Below, piece after piece: positions 63,784 through 64,000 of a stretch of DNA of 64,000 nucleotides. The notes beneath the pieces were generated by a model. That model did no database searches and was not told where the DNA came from. It worked only from the letters and a program-made list of their open reading frames with translations. The translations under genes and the position numbers were made by a program. Each line of letters opens with the position of its first letter. Position 1 is the stretch's first letter. The DNA comes from C7867-006 sp035438705 (lineage in GTDB: Bacteria > Patescibacteriota > Minisyncoccia > Phycocordibacterales > DATDWN01), in assembly GCA_035438705.1 (NCBI GenBank), contig DAORIV010000003.1:1-64000 (forward strand), read 5' to 3'.

Positions 63784-64000
63784 TTATATCTTTTTTACTT
63801 GTAAGAAATCTAGTTCAACCGGTGTCTCTCTTCCAAACATAGCAACTAGTACCTTCACCTTACCTCTCTCCTCATCAACCTCGTTTACTTTTCCATCCAA
63901 ATCCTTAAATGGTCCGTCTACAATAGAAACAGTGTCATTAATAGACAAATCTATCTTATGTTTAACATTTCCTGAATCCATTCTCTTAAACAAATCATCT
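63784..64000 (-). CDS. nusG: Transcription antitermination factor NusG (C-terminal part)
   Basis: Only the last ~72 residues are in the window; the frame is open to the edge. KOW domain seen as SINDTVSIVDGPFKDLDGKV and the NusG end RETPVELDFLQVKK. Binds RNA polymerase (N-terminal domain, off-window) and Rho or S10 (KOW). Upstream of rplK, the usual order. Confidence 0.93.
   Translation of the reverse strand, partial: DDLFKRMDSGNVKHKIDLSINDTVSIVDGPFKDLDGKVNEVDEERGKVKVLVAMFGRETPVELDFLQVKKI

Overview
The window reads as a chromosomal segment of a reduced, AT-rich bacterium of the Candidate Phyla Radiation (Patescibacteria, most likely Parcubacteria). Reasons: 23S rRNA interrupted by group I introns, 16S separated from 23S-5S, a 16S 530-loop variant typical of CPR lineages, short single-domain housekeeping proteins, a long secreted protein with an N-terminal peptidoglycan-binding domain, scattered type IV pilin genes, and almost no Shine-Dalgarno sites on native genes. 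UGA is used as stop, which argues against Gracilibacteria/Absconditabacteria. The lineage call is inference; no database was searched.

Layout: 1-1538 16S rRNA (-, its 3' end lies just outside the window). 1.9-18 kb: secF-secD, two large Cys-rich secreted repeat proteins sharing an 833-bp identical 3' segment, small membrane proteins, a polyprenyl glycosylphosphotransferase and a divergent GT4 glycosyltransferase, rodA, and a VWA protein. 18.0-22.5 kb: 23S-5S rRNA transcription unit (-) with its promoter, two group I introns and a tRNA-Glu-like domain inside one of them. 22.5-31.6 kb: MscS-like protein, winged-helix regulator, rplJ-rplL flanked by an inverted pair of structured RNAs, a TPR operon, a giant S-layer-like protein, and an HTH regulator with repeated sites in its promoter. 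31.9-39 kb (+): ftsK, a small membrane protein, recA, pilins, recG. 39-46 kb: tRNA-Ile(UAU), ftsH, smpB, ssrA (tmRNA), a three-gene pseudopilin operon, efp. 46-60 kb (-): rpsR-ssb-rpsF-tatD-metG, permease, glyS, a DUF11-type protein, recO, ileS (with a T-box and an inserted histidine-phosphatase domain), argS, a MazG-like protein. 60-63 kb: tmk, thyX and a long dCTP deaminase, then rplK and the end of nusG.

Two gene populations can be told apart by eye. Native genes are AT-rich, often have a -10 box only 6-10 nt before the start codon (leaderless or nearly so) and no SD. Eight other genes (1921, 7361, 12135, 38882, 39565, tmk, thyX, dcd) are richer in GC, have a strong AGGAGG-like SD and are each followed by their own strong hairpin, mostly with a T-tract (tmk and the 38882 gene lack a clean one). 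They look like acquired single-gene cassettes; three of them form a dTTP synthesis set.

The most unusual items are: (1) a 577-nt group I intron at 23S position L2593 with complete P1-P10 pairing and a tRNA-Glu-shaped domain in its P6 extension; (2) an isoleucyl-tRNA synthetase carrying a complete histidine-phosphatase domain inserted before the WFDSGS motif, under T-box control; (3) a pair of covarying structured RNAs flanking rplJL; (4) the cassette gene population.
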